A stretch of 64,000 nucleotides of DNA from Allium sativum (Eukaryota; Streptophyta; Magnoliopsida; Asparagales; Amaryllidaceae): assembly GCA_030737875.1 (NCBI GenBank), contig CM060922.1, forward strand, positions 304,473,456-304,537,455, given 5' to 3'. Of this stretch, positions 47,081 through 59,140 are shown in pieces. The notes under the pieces were generated by a model. The model had not been told where the DNA came from. It saw nothing but the letters and a program-made list of their open reading frames with translations, and searched no databases. Made by a program: the position numbers and the translations under genes. Numbering within the stretch: position 1 is the first letter of the stretch; every line of letters starts with the position of its first letter.

Positions 47081-50047
47081 ATATATATATATATATAATT
47101 GAAAATTTAATAAATAAATATGCAAAAATGCTCAAAACAGCGAATTGGGAGAGGGGAATAACCGAACCGGCCGATTTTTGAAGTCGACCCGAGCCCGCTG
47201 GGTCGACTAGGGGTTAATCCAGGGTGTTTGGCTGTCAACCCGTGGGCCGATTCGCTCAAGTGCAGATTTTGCATTTGAATGGTTCTCATGGTCCATCTTT
47301 AATCTAAAGGCCCTAGATGGTTCCTACACTTGACCCCTTCCCCAAGACATGCTTTGATGGCTTGGATTGAATCTAGGGTTAATCCTATGGCCTAAAACAC
47401 TTGCCTAATCTATAAATAAGACCCTAACCTACCCTAATTCATTCATAATTAAACCTAGTGACTAAACTATGGCAAAATGCTAGCTCTCATGGCCTCCACT
47501 AATTTTATGAAGAGGGTTGCATACTAATCACTCTCTAATCAACTTCTAATCCCTTCTTAGCATCTTAATCTTCTTCATTTGGTGTTCAAAGTTGCTAGTT
47601 GTGAGTTTCTATCACTTTGATGATCTTTTGGTAAACTAATTAGATGAGATGTGATGAGATTTATGGTTTTGTATGTGGGTTAATGAGCTTTGAATCATAT
47701 GATATGATGTTAGCATTAATCTTATGTTTATGCATGTTGAGTATGTAAGCTTATGCAAGTTTAATATGATGTATGTTATGTTTGCATGATGCTAAATATG
47801 CAAGTTGTGGGCTATGTAATCATATGCATGTTATGCAAGTTCATGGTAATATGCTATGCAAGTTACATGTTTGTTAATATGCAAGTTACATGTTTGTTAA
47901 TATGCAAGTTACATGTATGTAAATATGCAAGTTACATGTTTGTTAATATGCAAGTTACATGTTTGTTAATATGCAAGTTACATGTATGTAAATATGCAAG
48001 TTACATGTTTCTTTATATGCAAGTTACATGTTTGTTAATATGCGAGTTACATGTATGTAAATATGCAAGTTACATGTTTATTAATATGCAAGTTCATGAT
48101 GACACATTATGCAAGTCTATAAGCTAATATGCAAGTTTGTTATGCAAAATGAATATGTAAGTTATGTGACATATTATATGCAAGTTATGTGATATGTTAT
48201 GCAAGTTCATATGCAAGTTATGTGTTTGTTAATATGCAAGATGGCACCCTTGAAACATGTTCATTCATATGCAAGTTGACACCTTTTATATGTGTTATAT
48301 CATGAACGAAATTACGTGGGAACGATGGGGTAATTAAATGCATAAGTTAATAAGATTGTGTGAAATTAATATAATTATGCATAACACAAAATAAATAAAC
48401 ATAGTATGGGAATTTGCCTATTTGGTTAGGTGTACCCATACTATGTGTTGGGAATTTACCTATTGAGTTAGGTCTACCCCATGGGAATTTACCTATTAAG
48501 TTAGGTCTACCCATGTTAAGAAAACTTGATTAATTAGGGATAATTAATATAAAATTATGAGGGTGATTAATTAGGTGTAATTAATTGACTAAGACACGAG
48601 GTTGGACTCAGTTGTAGCGTAAAACTGCCCGGACCCAACCGGCTTAACCAGTTGCTACAAATGTTAGCCCAATGTGAGAGGTCTTAGGCACAAACTAAAT
48701 ACGTAATTAATGTAAAGACACGAGGTTAGACTCTGTTATGACATAAGGCTGCCCGGACCCAACCGGCTTAACCAGCGGTCATAAAAGACAGTCTAATGTG
48801 AGAGGTCTTTACAAAGGTTACGTTCTTAATTAATTAATTAAGAAACATTTAACCACATTAGCATGTAGAGGGACATGAGGGGTTAAGTGGGTGCCTCGGG
48901 TGGCATGAGAAAATCTAGTGGTTGCCTTGGGTGGCAATAGAAAATACGATTAGAATACTTAACCAAAATAGAACATGTAATTAAAACATGATTAAAGGGT
49001 TAAGTGGGATATACTAGAAAAAGGGACAAGCTTAGGTGGGTAGCTTGTGGAGGCCCATTTCAACCAGTAACCCATACGTATCTTTGTGGGCTCGACCCAT
49101 GTCGAGGACGGGACACGCATACTGGGCTTGACTGTAAGAGGCAAACGGGTTAGCGGTGGCAACGCAAGTCCAACGGGCTTCATATGCGTGAGTGGGCCCG
49201 GGCTGGTAGGTAAGCCGTTGTTGCATCGAGTAGATATAAGCCGTGCACCTTTAGTTTCATCAGGTTGCCACATTGGGGAATGATACATCCCACGGTGGGG
49301 CCAGCACGGGTATCTACGTTAGGGAGCCGATCGAATGGGAAGTAGTGTGTACACCTAGTGGATTGTAGGGCCCCGTGGCGCCTACTTGGTCACCTAGGGG
49401 TACGCAGGTACTAATTAGTAAATTTTATAAGTCCTTGGGTGGGATCAACCTTTAAGTTAGGAACGACTGGTGTGGTGCAGTTTAGTAATTTACCTTAGGG
49501 AGGGTAGATGCGTCTTTATCCTTTATCTTAGTTTAGTTGATTGCTTAGGGTAGCTATTCATCCCTATATGTTACCGTATATCAACTCATGTCTTCTCTGG
49601 TTACTTTAACGATTGTATTGTTAAAGTTATAGGACTCACTCAGACTTATGTCTGACCCCGTTGTTTTTATCTTTTTCCCAACCCTCAGGTCCTGTGGTGG
49701 ATCCTGGCAGTAGTGGAGCTTGATCGGATTGCGGTTCCAGTCGTTAGGAGCTTGGATAGATGTAAAGCTCCAGTTATCCAGTTATCTTTTCTTTTGTTTT
49801 GGCTATTGTATGAGAGTGGGATTATGTATTTCTTTATTTCGATGGATATTGTACTTGACTTTTATTATGGGTTTATGATGTAACCAGACATGTTTTACTT
49901 CCGCTGTTATGAGATGATGTTTTTAAAATTCCAAGTACCATTTATATCTGTCTTGTTGTAATTTTTCTGTTCTATATTCACTAAAATACTCCACCGATGT
50001 TATGGCATTCCCTTTGTGAGTGATCATAGCGGGAGTGGGGTGTTACA
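46801..50047 (+). repeat. 3' LTR of the nested element (complete)
   Basis: 3,247 bp, TGTAACAACCCG to GGGTGTTACA. It contains a (TA)n run (47,034-47,095) and several internal tandem repeats: a 23-bp unit at 47,855-48,092, about three 45-bp units with GGGAATTTACCTAT at 48,408-48,513, and two units of about 120 bp with GCCCGGACCCAACCGGCTTA at 48,594-48,810. Its only longer open frame (47,786-48,127) is read from the 23-bp repeat. Confidence 0.92.
47855..48092 (+). repeat. 23-bp tandem repeat in the nested 3' LTR
   Basis: About ten units of the form TATGCAAGTTACATG plus TTTGTTAA or TATGTAAA. The two sub-variants alternate in a partly regular pattern, which suggests expansion in blocks of more than one unit. 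Confidence 0.85.
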
Positions 50048-50052
50048 ATTCT

Positions 50053-50980
50053 GGTTCTGATTCTGATGCTGAGGTTTCTGTTGCTGTCTCGGGTATTGCT
50101 GGGGTTTCTGTTGCTATTGTGGGTATTGCTGGGGTTTCTGGTTCCCTTTTTGTTTACAGAATCGTGCAATGTGTCCCTTTTTCTTGCAGTTGTGACACAC
50201 CACATTCTTAAATTTACCTTCCACAGTCTGTTGCCCTGTCTTAGCTTGGCCCTGATTATCCTTCCAATCTGGTTTGACCTTCCTTTTCATGGCATTCGCC
50301 CCACTCATCTCCCCAGTCTGGATCCTCGCTCCTGGTTTCTTTGCATCTAGTGCTTCATATCTGAGTGCTAGGTCTACTAGTTCCACAAATGGATCCTTCA
50401 AATGTCCCATCATCCTTCCTTGCAGATTATCTCTAAGACCAGCAACAAACTTCTCGTTCTTTTTCAAAAGAGTATTTATCAGCTCCGGTCCAAAGATTGA
50501 AAGTGCGTTGAACTGGTTTTCATACTCAGCGACAGACATGCTTTCCTGTTTTAAGTCAATGAAGTCTCGGTACATCCTTGTCCTTCCAGTAGCAGGTAGA
50601 TACTGACCTTCAAAAGCTTCTTTGAACATGGGCCAAGTAAAGTTTTCCTCAGGAGTGTTAGCAGTCTGGGCATCCCACCATATTGCTGCGGCTCCTTCCA
50701 GATTCCATGAAGCTAAGAGACGCTTATGCTCGTCATCCAACCTCAGTCCTTTAAAAATCTTCTCACACGATCTAATCCATGCTTGGACTCCGACCAGTGA
50801 TTCAGTACCTCTAAAAATCTTTCCTCCCAGAGTCGTGTAATTCTTACAGACCATAGCAAAGTTAGGCTGAGTTGGTGCTCGGATTACTTCAGTAGTATCC
50901 ACTTGGGTCTGGTTAACAGTGTGTCCGTTTGTCGTAGTTGCTCCGCTTGCTCCTCAGCCTCTTCCTCCACGAGAACTCAT
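50053..50980 (-). pseudogene. Outer gypsy gag, main part
   Basis: The likely start is the ATG at 50,980 (MSSRGGRG), followed by a TGA at 50,954-50,956. The frame then runs open from there to a TAG at 50,111-50,113 and continues in the same frame through a Gln/Pro-rich repeat to the insertion point. It has the retrotransposon gag capsid-like region (AAAIWWDA, FKEAFEGQYLP, DLKQESMSVAEYENQFNALS) and a CCHC knuckle (CHNCKKKGHIARFC). The second knuckle lies beyond the nested element at 41.7 kb. Gag packages the RNA into particles. Two stops and an 8.3 kb insertion make this copy inactive. Confidence 0.88.
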
Positions 50981-51140
50981 TTTCAACTCCCTGAATACAC
51001 AGATTGAAAATTAATGACTCATCGAAAAAATATGTCAAGGGATTTCCTAAGTAACTACGATCTACCTATATTAAAATATAGTTTTTAGTAACAATACGCT
51101 CTCTCACTATTCCAAAGCCTAAACGTTTCCGAAGATCATA

Positions 51141-51153
51141 GGCTCTGATACCA
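51141..51153 (-). promoter_or_regulatory. Primer binding site for initiator methionine tRNA (outer element)
   Basis: On the minus strand TGGTATCAGAGCC begins two bases after the end of the 5' LTR. This is the classical sequence complementary to the 3' end of plant tRNA-iMet. Confidence 0.92.
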
Positions 51154-51155
51154 TC

Positions 51156-54100
51156 TGTAACGGCGCGATTTTCGACCTTCCGAAAACCGTGTCATTATTG
51201 AAAGAAATTAGAAGATGAGATAGAAAAGATAGAATAAATAGAGTAGAAGAATAAGAAGTTATCAGAAATCTCACAGCGGAATTTAAAAATACAAATACAT
51301 TACATCATAGGGTCTGGTACATCATAATACATCAACAACTTACATCATCATAGTACATTTATATAATAATACATCATGATATGGAAATACAAATCTAACT
51401 GGATACATAGGTGTAGTTAAACAACTAGACTTGTCCTGCAACTTGAACTTCGTAAGGTTCCATTTGTCTACCTGAATTACTTGTCTACTCATAATAAATA
51501 TTATGAGTACCCAAGAGTTTAGGGAAAACACAGAAAATAAACTCCGGGTCAGTCAGGGGACTGGTGTGAGTAAATACAGTTAAAAAGATGTAAACAGGGA
51601 AATAAGGGATAAGGTGTTCCGTTATTAATAGATTCGATTACTTTAGAAATCTTAAGCCCAATTCCATAACTAACATATGGAAAATGACCCTTGTATTTTG
51701 ATATCAAAACGTTCGATATTACGATAGTATTTATCAAATAAATAATCATCTAGTGAATCGCTTGCATCTCACGTTCACGTACATAGAATAAAAATCTAAA
51801 CCGTCGAGCGCTTATTGGAATTTGGTTTCTAACTGACAGGGTATGAGAGCACCCACCGATCAGTGTACTCTAGAGAAGATACACTGGGGTTCAACAAGAA
51901 CATCCTGCAACCCGGCCACACATGACCGCCCACTCATTTATCTTGAGTGTAACGAATATATTACCACCTCCACGGTTGGGAATGACCCTTCCGATTACCG
52001 AAGTTACAGCAGTGAATATAGATTTAAGAAACAAAAAGGGAATACTCTAGATGGTGATAATATACCCTGCTTGGGTATGACCCAACTAGCCATGCTGCCT
52101 AGCCCAACTATTGTCTTTCTCGGGTTGTGAGGTTTGAAGTCACGTTACCGTTGACGGATTATTCTTCAACGTCTTTGAATATCACACCGTCCTATTTGAC
52201 AGATCACTCATTTGTTTCCACAAACATATTCTTGTTATAAGGCTAAAGAAACGAATTTCTTTGCCACCAACAAAATACACTTACGTAAAGTCGATGTGTA
52301 AAATCTGATCGATATACGTTGTCAGACATTCGACTGTTCGGATCTGTTCTGGGATTGAACAGACCGTAGATACTATTTTGAAATAGTCCTTGCATTCTTC
52401 ATCTTTATCGATTTCGGTATACGTCGTATAAATCCGAGTCGAAGTGGAATGTGAATTCCGGACTCTTCGAAACGATGTACGAAATATCTTTTATAGTCGA
52501 TAATTTATTTTCAGCTTAACTGTCTTTAATTCAGTTTGCACATCCTGTATTTATAATTACATATACAGTATAAAATTCTCAGTTTCATATCTGGATATCT
52601 TAAATATCATTTACAATTTTGTAGTTAAAGTGTGTGCGACGCACACAAGATGTTATACAGTTTTTATCACTATTTGGAAGCGTATAGAAAAAGCCCGTGC
52701 TACGCACACGGTGTTTAATCTTGCTTATCATCGACTGTCAGACGATGTTCTATACACTGATTTGATTTGTCAAATATTTATTTCTTTTATTTAAACTTAA
52801 ATAAATTCTTTTATAATTTATTTAAGTTAAATTATCTTTTAAAACTCATGTTCTAACTCGACGAACTTCTTCGAGCAACTCCGATTCTCTGACCTCACTG
52901 TCATCTTTACTGTTCCATTAGTTTATGCCATATTAAATAAAAACTATACTTTTATTTAATTTAATTAATTACTGATTAATTATATTTATTTATTTAATTT
53001 AATTAAATTTGATTTAATTAAATTCTTGCTTTGAAAATCGGTTCTCGCTTGTATTTGCCAAGCCATCGTGCCAAGTCTTCCCCTTCGACTAACCATCGCC
53101 CTAACCCGCTCTAGCAAAGTAAACCCCGTACTCCTATAACCGCATATTTTTGATCAGTTGTCCTTCTCCTCAAACCGTCAGTACCCGACTGAACTTACTT
53201 GGTTATGAACCGCGCCTGCTCTCTGAACATAAATACCATTATATATAGCACCCCGTAACCACTTCATGTCGTACAACAGGCTACGTCACCCAGCTTCACC
53301 ACTTATGTCTTCACGAGTTTGCCAAAGTCCTTACAGCAGCTCACGCTGCTTGTCTAGACTGCGACAAATACATGCTGAGTCCCTCCATTGGTTAGACGTG
53401 TTCCAGCTTCCCATTTTCCCTCGCGTCACCGTGTATTCATCCGATCCTCTTCATAGCCGAACTCCCCTCCTCTGCATGACATCATCGAGACTGCCCTTGT
53501 CCATTGCTTGCGCAACTTCATGATCACAGTGCCTTGTGAGACCCGGTCACACATGCATGCAACCCCTCCCTGATACGTGAAAACCCCATGTTTCACAGCA
53601 CACACCCTCCACGTCATCAGCCCAAACAATCCAAACTTCAAGTTTAAACCGTGGCCTCACCGTCATTCACCCTCCTTCTAGTATTTAAAACCAACGAGCG
53701 GGCCACCACTCCATCACTTCTTCCTATCATTTAACTACCTGCAAACGCCCTCCTGCTTGGAACATCAGTAAGCGTTTAGCACCCCACCTCCTTACTACTT
53801 CATACTTTTTCACAGTCCATCGTCCTACTGAAACCCAACATCATATTTATGCCTTCATCTCTCCATTTTGCCGAACCCCTACATCTCCTGTACACACAAT
53901 GTGTACACCAGTAGTACTCCTCCCACACCATACCTTTGCATGGCTGAAAACCTTTCACACTACACCTCCTTCCCTTTAATTCAACCCACTTCAAATAGTA
54001 GCCTGCTCACACCAAGTCAGCCCCTTCCAGTATATAGTTGTCAACGCTCCATTTATTCAAACAAATATCAGCGCCATTATCTCACTCTTGAACCCTCAAC

Positions 54101-55861
54101 ACACCCGCGCCTTGTGTATTTCCTTCTTTCTGAAATATTCATTTGCGTCATATACTCTCCATCGACCAACTCTCCTCAAAACCCACCTCTACATGCGCCT
54201 TCCTACACTGAGTCCAACGCCTTCCCCCTCTTTCAACTCGCAGCTTCTCTATCTCTGCCCCACTATTCAGATCCGACGTTCATTTCTCGAGTGAATGCGT
54301 CTCTTCAAATGACGTGAACCCTGAGTTCACTGTGTCAAAGACTAGCACCGTATTATGTATAGTTTCTGACTTACTTTTGAAGCACAATGGAAGAAAAGCT
54401 TGGGTATAGAATTGGAGACGGACTGAAGTGAGAGAAATGGAGGATTTTAGTGTGGAGATATTTTCAGATCAGGGTGCGGTTTGTTTTCTGTGTATATATA
54501 TGGATTTGAATTCCTTTACATCACCTCTGCGACAAGACTGAGCTCCACCACCCACTCGGTATCTTTCTTCTCCGCTACAGTGCTCTTCCTCCGAAGTCTG
54601 TACCCCCTCTCTCGTGAAATGCATGGTCCAACGCTTTCCCTTAAACACCTTTCCATGCTCAACATTTCTCTCTCCGCAAGCACACACATTTATAACTTGA
54701 AAGCCATTTATCACTTCGGTTTTCAGATCTAGTTTTTGGGTGAAGTTTTTGGTTTGGATTTACTGATGATATACTTGGTGTTTCTAGAATCTATAAGGTG
54801 TTTAACAATCATGATAGGACTTGCAGTAATATATACACATGAAAACATAAAAACTATTTACTGTAAAGTAAAATATCAACTTGACTTAGTGAGGTTTACT
54901 CACCTGAAAAGCTTTCACAAATTTCTTGCTGTAGATGGTTTTTGTTTCAGCAAAGTGTTCTTGTGTTTGTGAAAGACGATTGCATGGATATGATTGTGTA
55001 TTTATAGGCCAACTTTTCTCTTTAAACAATAGTTTTTCCCTTATGCTTTTAACAGTAAAAACCACGTCTTCTACCTACCCCTTTCTCTCTCATTCGAATG
55101 GCCCAAACATTATACAACATGTTTTAAAGTACTTTCCACAAGAGATATTTCTACCAACGTTTCCTTGGTCTCCTCTAAGTACAAGACTATATGCTTTCAT
55201 TAAATGCTCCCCTTGCTTGCATTAAATGCTCTCAACACTTACCATCACAAAACTTAAGAGAAAAATAGTTTTTCCTCTTTGATATTTGTTTGCTCTCATT
55301 ATTAGTTCAGCCGCAAGTAATAGTGTAGGGATTAGGTGATGATTAAATTCAAATCTATTTCTAAATGATGGTGTTTTGGACTTGATTTTGTTTAAAGGTT
55401 GGACTATACTTCTTGCAAATGAACTTGGTGTATATATATACTTATATATATACTTAGGCCGTAGCATATGTATATAGAAATATATATATATATGCCCATA
55501 CTTTTCATGCTATACTTATATATATAAATATATAAATATATAGGTGTTAATCTCATTACTTGTTTGCTTAGTATATGACAACTTATACATGTTAGTTGTA
55601 AAATAGGAATTTCCACACTTATTTCATGTTGCTAGCTTCCCTACACTTCCTAATGTTATAAAATGTGTTGCCATTATTTCTTAAGTTGTTAAAACATTTA
55701 GTTAATATATCCTGTGTATATTAAGTTATAGTGTAAATAATATATGTATATACATACATATAAGTGATTATACATATTTAAATTGGTCGAGTCTTCTAGA
55801 TATATCTAAATTTCCTTATTAAAATGAATGTCAGAAGCTTAAAAAAAATCCAGCCATTACA
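51156..55861 (-). repeat. 5' LTR of the outer gypsy element
   Basis: 4,706 bp, minus strand TGTAATGGCTGG to CGCGCCGTTACA. It is about 99% identical to the left LTR (about 40 differences counted by eye, one single-base indel near 51,790). It keeps the canonical TG/CA ends. Confidence 0.92.
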
Positions 55862-55866
55862 TCCTA
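55862..55866. repeat. Target-site duplication TCCTA (right copy)
   Basis: Matches 32615-32619. Confidence 0.9.
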
Positions 55867-57564
55867 TTATGTAATTGTTGAACAACTTAATTTCCGTCCT
55901 CAGTTCTTTTGTTCCAACGTATCTAGTCTTAATTTGACATATGACAAGGTGAGGACAAAGGAAATGAGGACAAATAAAATGAGGACAAAGGAATATAACC
56001 CATTGTTGAACTACCTAGTCTTTCTAACATGGTTATGATCAGTTTAAACTCTTTAAAATTAAATCATTTAGGTACATTTCATGAATGGCGCTAGAAAAAT
56101 GATTCATACAATGATACAAACATACCAAAGGCATAAATGTGCTTGAAAATTATATTGAGCTAGACAAGATATTATTATTAGTGGGAAGACTGAGTTGATA
56201 CAAAGTGTGTAGGAGATGAAGAAAATGAGATTGAGCAGATAATAAGGTAGCATTTTTACAAGCTTAAATTTATGGTCAAATCAAGCATAACATAAAGCAG
56301 TTAACACCAAAATACTAGTTTACTTTTCACCGTTTCAATTTACGTTTAGGCGAATTCATACCAGGACATTGTATATTTGGAAATATAATGTTAACATGTA
56401 CAATTTTATTCCCTGTTGAATTTAGATGAGTATTTTCTATAGTGAAAATTAATTCAAGTTTTAAGTTTTAGAGTGATACACTTGTTTTTTATTTATTTAA
56501 TTTGTGTTATTAAACAACCATGCTAAGCCACAACATCATTTAGATGATTTTTTAAAGTTATTTCACTCAGAAATGTATTCAGGCGTGATACACCCCTAAT
56601 AAATTAGCCTCTAAATTTTGGCCCAACTGACCTGGGCTGGCCCTATGAGCATTCTTTTGACTTTGAAACTCAGCATAATCCAACCACCAGTTTGCAACCT
56701 CCGTGGCTATATCCTTATTAATTACGTTTCAACATAATTTTCCCATCAATTTTTCATCAAAACCACTAATAAAATAATTTGAAATAAAAGTGTTAGACTA
56801 TGGTTACTTTTACAATTATAACACGAGCCATCCATTTTTATTCTTTTTGTGAATAAAAATACAAAAATCTCTCTTCACGTACATAAGGTTGATTCCAGTG
56901 AATGTAGTCAAAATGTATGTCCCTCGTCCTAATTTTTCCGACCATTGTACGAACATGTGTAGCTAAAGCGCTCGATAGATTTAATATTGCGGCGGACGAA
57001 CATAAAATTTATAGCATGGTTAAAGCGAGGAAATAACGAATTAGTCAAAAATAGCATATAAAACTCGTATTTAACGCCTTTACAAATACATAAGTGATAA
57101 CTAAATGGAAAATTAACATTCAACTTAATTATAATTAGTACATTCGTAATTTTAAATAGAAGCATAAACAAATGTATGTAAATAAATGTAAACTTTTATT
57201 TAGTTTGACTAAATTTAATAGAATATTATAGCATTTTATATTCTGAAAAATATATGTTGAAATTTTGTATTTTAAAACTAATTTTATAATGTATAAATGA
57301 TATTTTTAAATTCATTTGTTTTATAAAAGGTATAGCGGAATACAACTCAAATAATGAGATATATCGAAAATACCGAAATATAATGGGACCTAAAGTGGCG
57401 GAGCTGATATGGTTAAATCATCAACCCACTCAATCATACCGACCATGCACTTATATCATATACGACGATAAGATATTACGATTACATTATGATTATTAGC
57501 AGGGCTAGAATGTTGAACTAGACATTACAGATTGCATGTACAGAAAATTTAGATTGGGTAACGT
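55867..57564. other. Spacer between outer gypsy and copia elements, no gene seen
   Basis: A small direct repeat (GAGGACAAAGGAAAT, GAGGACAAATAAAAT, GAGGACAAAGGAATA) is at 55,951-55,996. Otherwise AT-rich with no recognised feature. Confidence 0.5.
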
Positions 57565-57569
57565 CAGAC

Positions 57570-58059
57570 TGTTAGGATTTCAGTATACTTTGACAATATC
57601 CAATCGTGAAACCCTAGATCCAAATATGTAACCCATATTGATTTAATTGAGAACAAATCAGAAATAGATCAGCGGAAGCGTACCTGAATCCGTAGTTAAT
57701 CATGACAATACTTGAATCCATATTTGGTTGCTAAGAAGAAGATAGAATTTGGTTTGGTCTTCCAAATTGACACAAACCCTAGATCTGAAATCAGCTCTCC
57801 ATAGAAGAGGTTAGAGAGTTACTAAGGCTTGTGTAATTCGGGGACCATAACCCCTTATTTATAAAGTTGACATTTTATAATTCGGCCCTTCAACAAATTA
57901 AAAAATGCCCCGGTATCTACACATTAGGCCCATGATAAATTAAGCTTTAAGCCTTTTAATTCTAATCTAAAATTAGATCACTTTAATTAGGCTTTACACC
58001 AAAATAACACAACACATTTTATTTTACATATGTGACTCAATTGTCAAAATATCCCAACA
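57570..58059 (-). repeat. 3' LTR of the copia element
   Basis: Plus strand TGTTAGGATTTC to ATATCCCAACA, 490 bp. It aligns throughout with 63256-63745. Confidence 0.9.
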
Positions 58060-58074
58060 ATCTCCCTCTGGGCC
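58060..58074 (-). promoter_or_regulatory. Polypurine tract of the copia element
   Basis: On the minus strand GGCCCAGAGGGAGAT directly precedes the LTR start TGTTGGG. Confidence 0.8.
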
Positions 58075-58516
58075 GTATATGAAATAACCTTAAAATGTGT
58101 TTAACTTTATGAGCTCTAAAATTTGCTATTTATAACATATGGTGTATCTGAAACAATCTCGTCCATTAATTGTGCTGACAAAGGATCAAAGCGGCATTCC
58201 TTACATTCATCGTAACTAAACTCGTCAATGGTCACATATATCAATGCAATCAAATGACATAGATCAATCATGAATACATAACATGAAAATTACATGAAAT
58301 GTGATCTATACATGTATATTTCCAACTGGTCCTTCTTTAGTCAGATCAAAACGTTTAATGTTTAAACAACCAGGGTGCAAAGAAAAATTCATCACTTTAT
58401 TTCCGATCAGAAAAAAACTTGATATACATATATCTGTAACTAAAACATAGAACAACTAGTCATACGACAATACCAAATACAAACTCCCCCTGAACCAAAA
58501 TATCCTTACATAAAAA

Positions 58517-59140
58517 TTACACCAATTGGGCTATATGCTCATGAAAGACCTTAGGTGATAACTTTTTGGTAAGCGGATCCGCCATAATGGAGTTTGTCTA
58601 AATATGCTCTATGAATTACAATATATTTTGCACTCTTCCCTTATTGGAAAATAATATATTCTTTACTGTCACAATATAACTTGGTCTTTCAATTCTTTAT
58701 CAATAACTGGAGTCTTGTGACAAAGTTTCATTATTATTTTCCATATTTGGATGTCTTATAATTAACCAAAGACGATATTTTCAAAGTGTGGAAGCTATAA
58801 ATGTTTAAATGACACTTTTCCTTATATAGTTTTCCCCATAAAATATATTACCATTACCTAAAGTGGATCTTTTATAGTAATGACATCCAAAATATTCGGA
58901 TCATAATTCTTTATGATCTCCAACCGATCTGATCTTTTATCTATGAGCATATGGTCCTTTATTTTATTTCTTAAAGATATCTCATAATCGTTTTGACTAC
59001 TAAATCAGCGATCCACTTTTAATATCAGCAAGGTATCGTCCAAATAATACATGCATATCCACATGTGTATATACATTAGTATGCATTAGAATTCACAGTG
59101 CAAAAGCATGAGAAATCTTTTGCATTTCTTTCGTTTCAAG
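58517..59140 (-). pseudogene. Copia pol remnant: end of reverse transcriptase and RNase H
   Basis: At 58591-58517 the minus strand reads SIMADPLTKKLSPKVFHEHI and ends at a stop. This is the C-terminal block of copia RNase H, usually written MADPLTK-LP-K-F-EH. At about 59,135-59,030 KEMQKISHAFAL, a stop, then LMHTNVYTHVDMHVLFGRYL corresponds to the copia block with SALGSLMYA and TRPDIA. Stops and frame changes lie between the pieces. Upstream (59.2-63.2 kb) no gag, integrase or protease block could be read with confidence. Confidence 0.75.

Larger units (their letters stand above)
41789..50047 (+). mobile_element. Nested Ty3/gypsy chromovirus-like element, internally deleted
   Basis: It starts TGTAACAACCCG (41,789) and ends GGGTGTTACA (50,047), with the target duplication ATTCT on both sides (41784-41788, 50048-50052). 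It is inserted in the gag of the outer element, on the opposite strand. The 3' LTR is complete (3.25 kb). The 5' LTR stops after about 335 bp and joins directly to gag, so about 2.9 kb of LTR, the primer site and the gag start are lost. The joint lies in purine-rich sequence shared by LTR and gag (AATTGG-AGAGGG-AA). The element cannot start reverse transcription on its own. Confidence 0.92.
32620..55861 (-). mobile_element. Outer Ty3/gypsy chromovirus-like retrotransposon with a nested second element
   Basis: Boundaries are set by two near-identical 4.7 kb LTRs, the 5-bp duplication TCCTA, a tRNA-iMet primer site next to the right LTR and a purine tract next to the left LTR. Total length is 23.2 kb; without the nested element (41,789-50,047 plus 5 bp) it is about 15.0 kb. 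Order on the minus strand: LTR, PBS, gag, protease-RT-RNase H-integrase with a chromodomain-like tail, an extra acidic ORF, PPT, LTR. By eye the LTRs differ at about 40 sites in 4.7 kb (under 1%), so insertion is recent. The Tekay/Del lineage is suggested by the C-terminal layout but not proven. Confidence 0.92.

Noticed and set aside
47786..48127. 113-codon frame with repeated Cys-Lys-Leu-His-Val residues
   Set aside because: It is a read-through of the 23-bp tandem repeat, not a protein gene.
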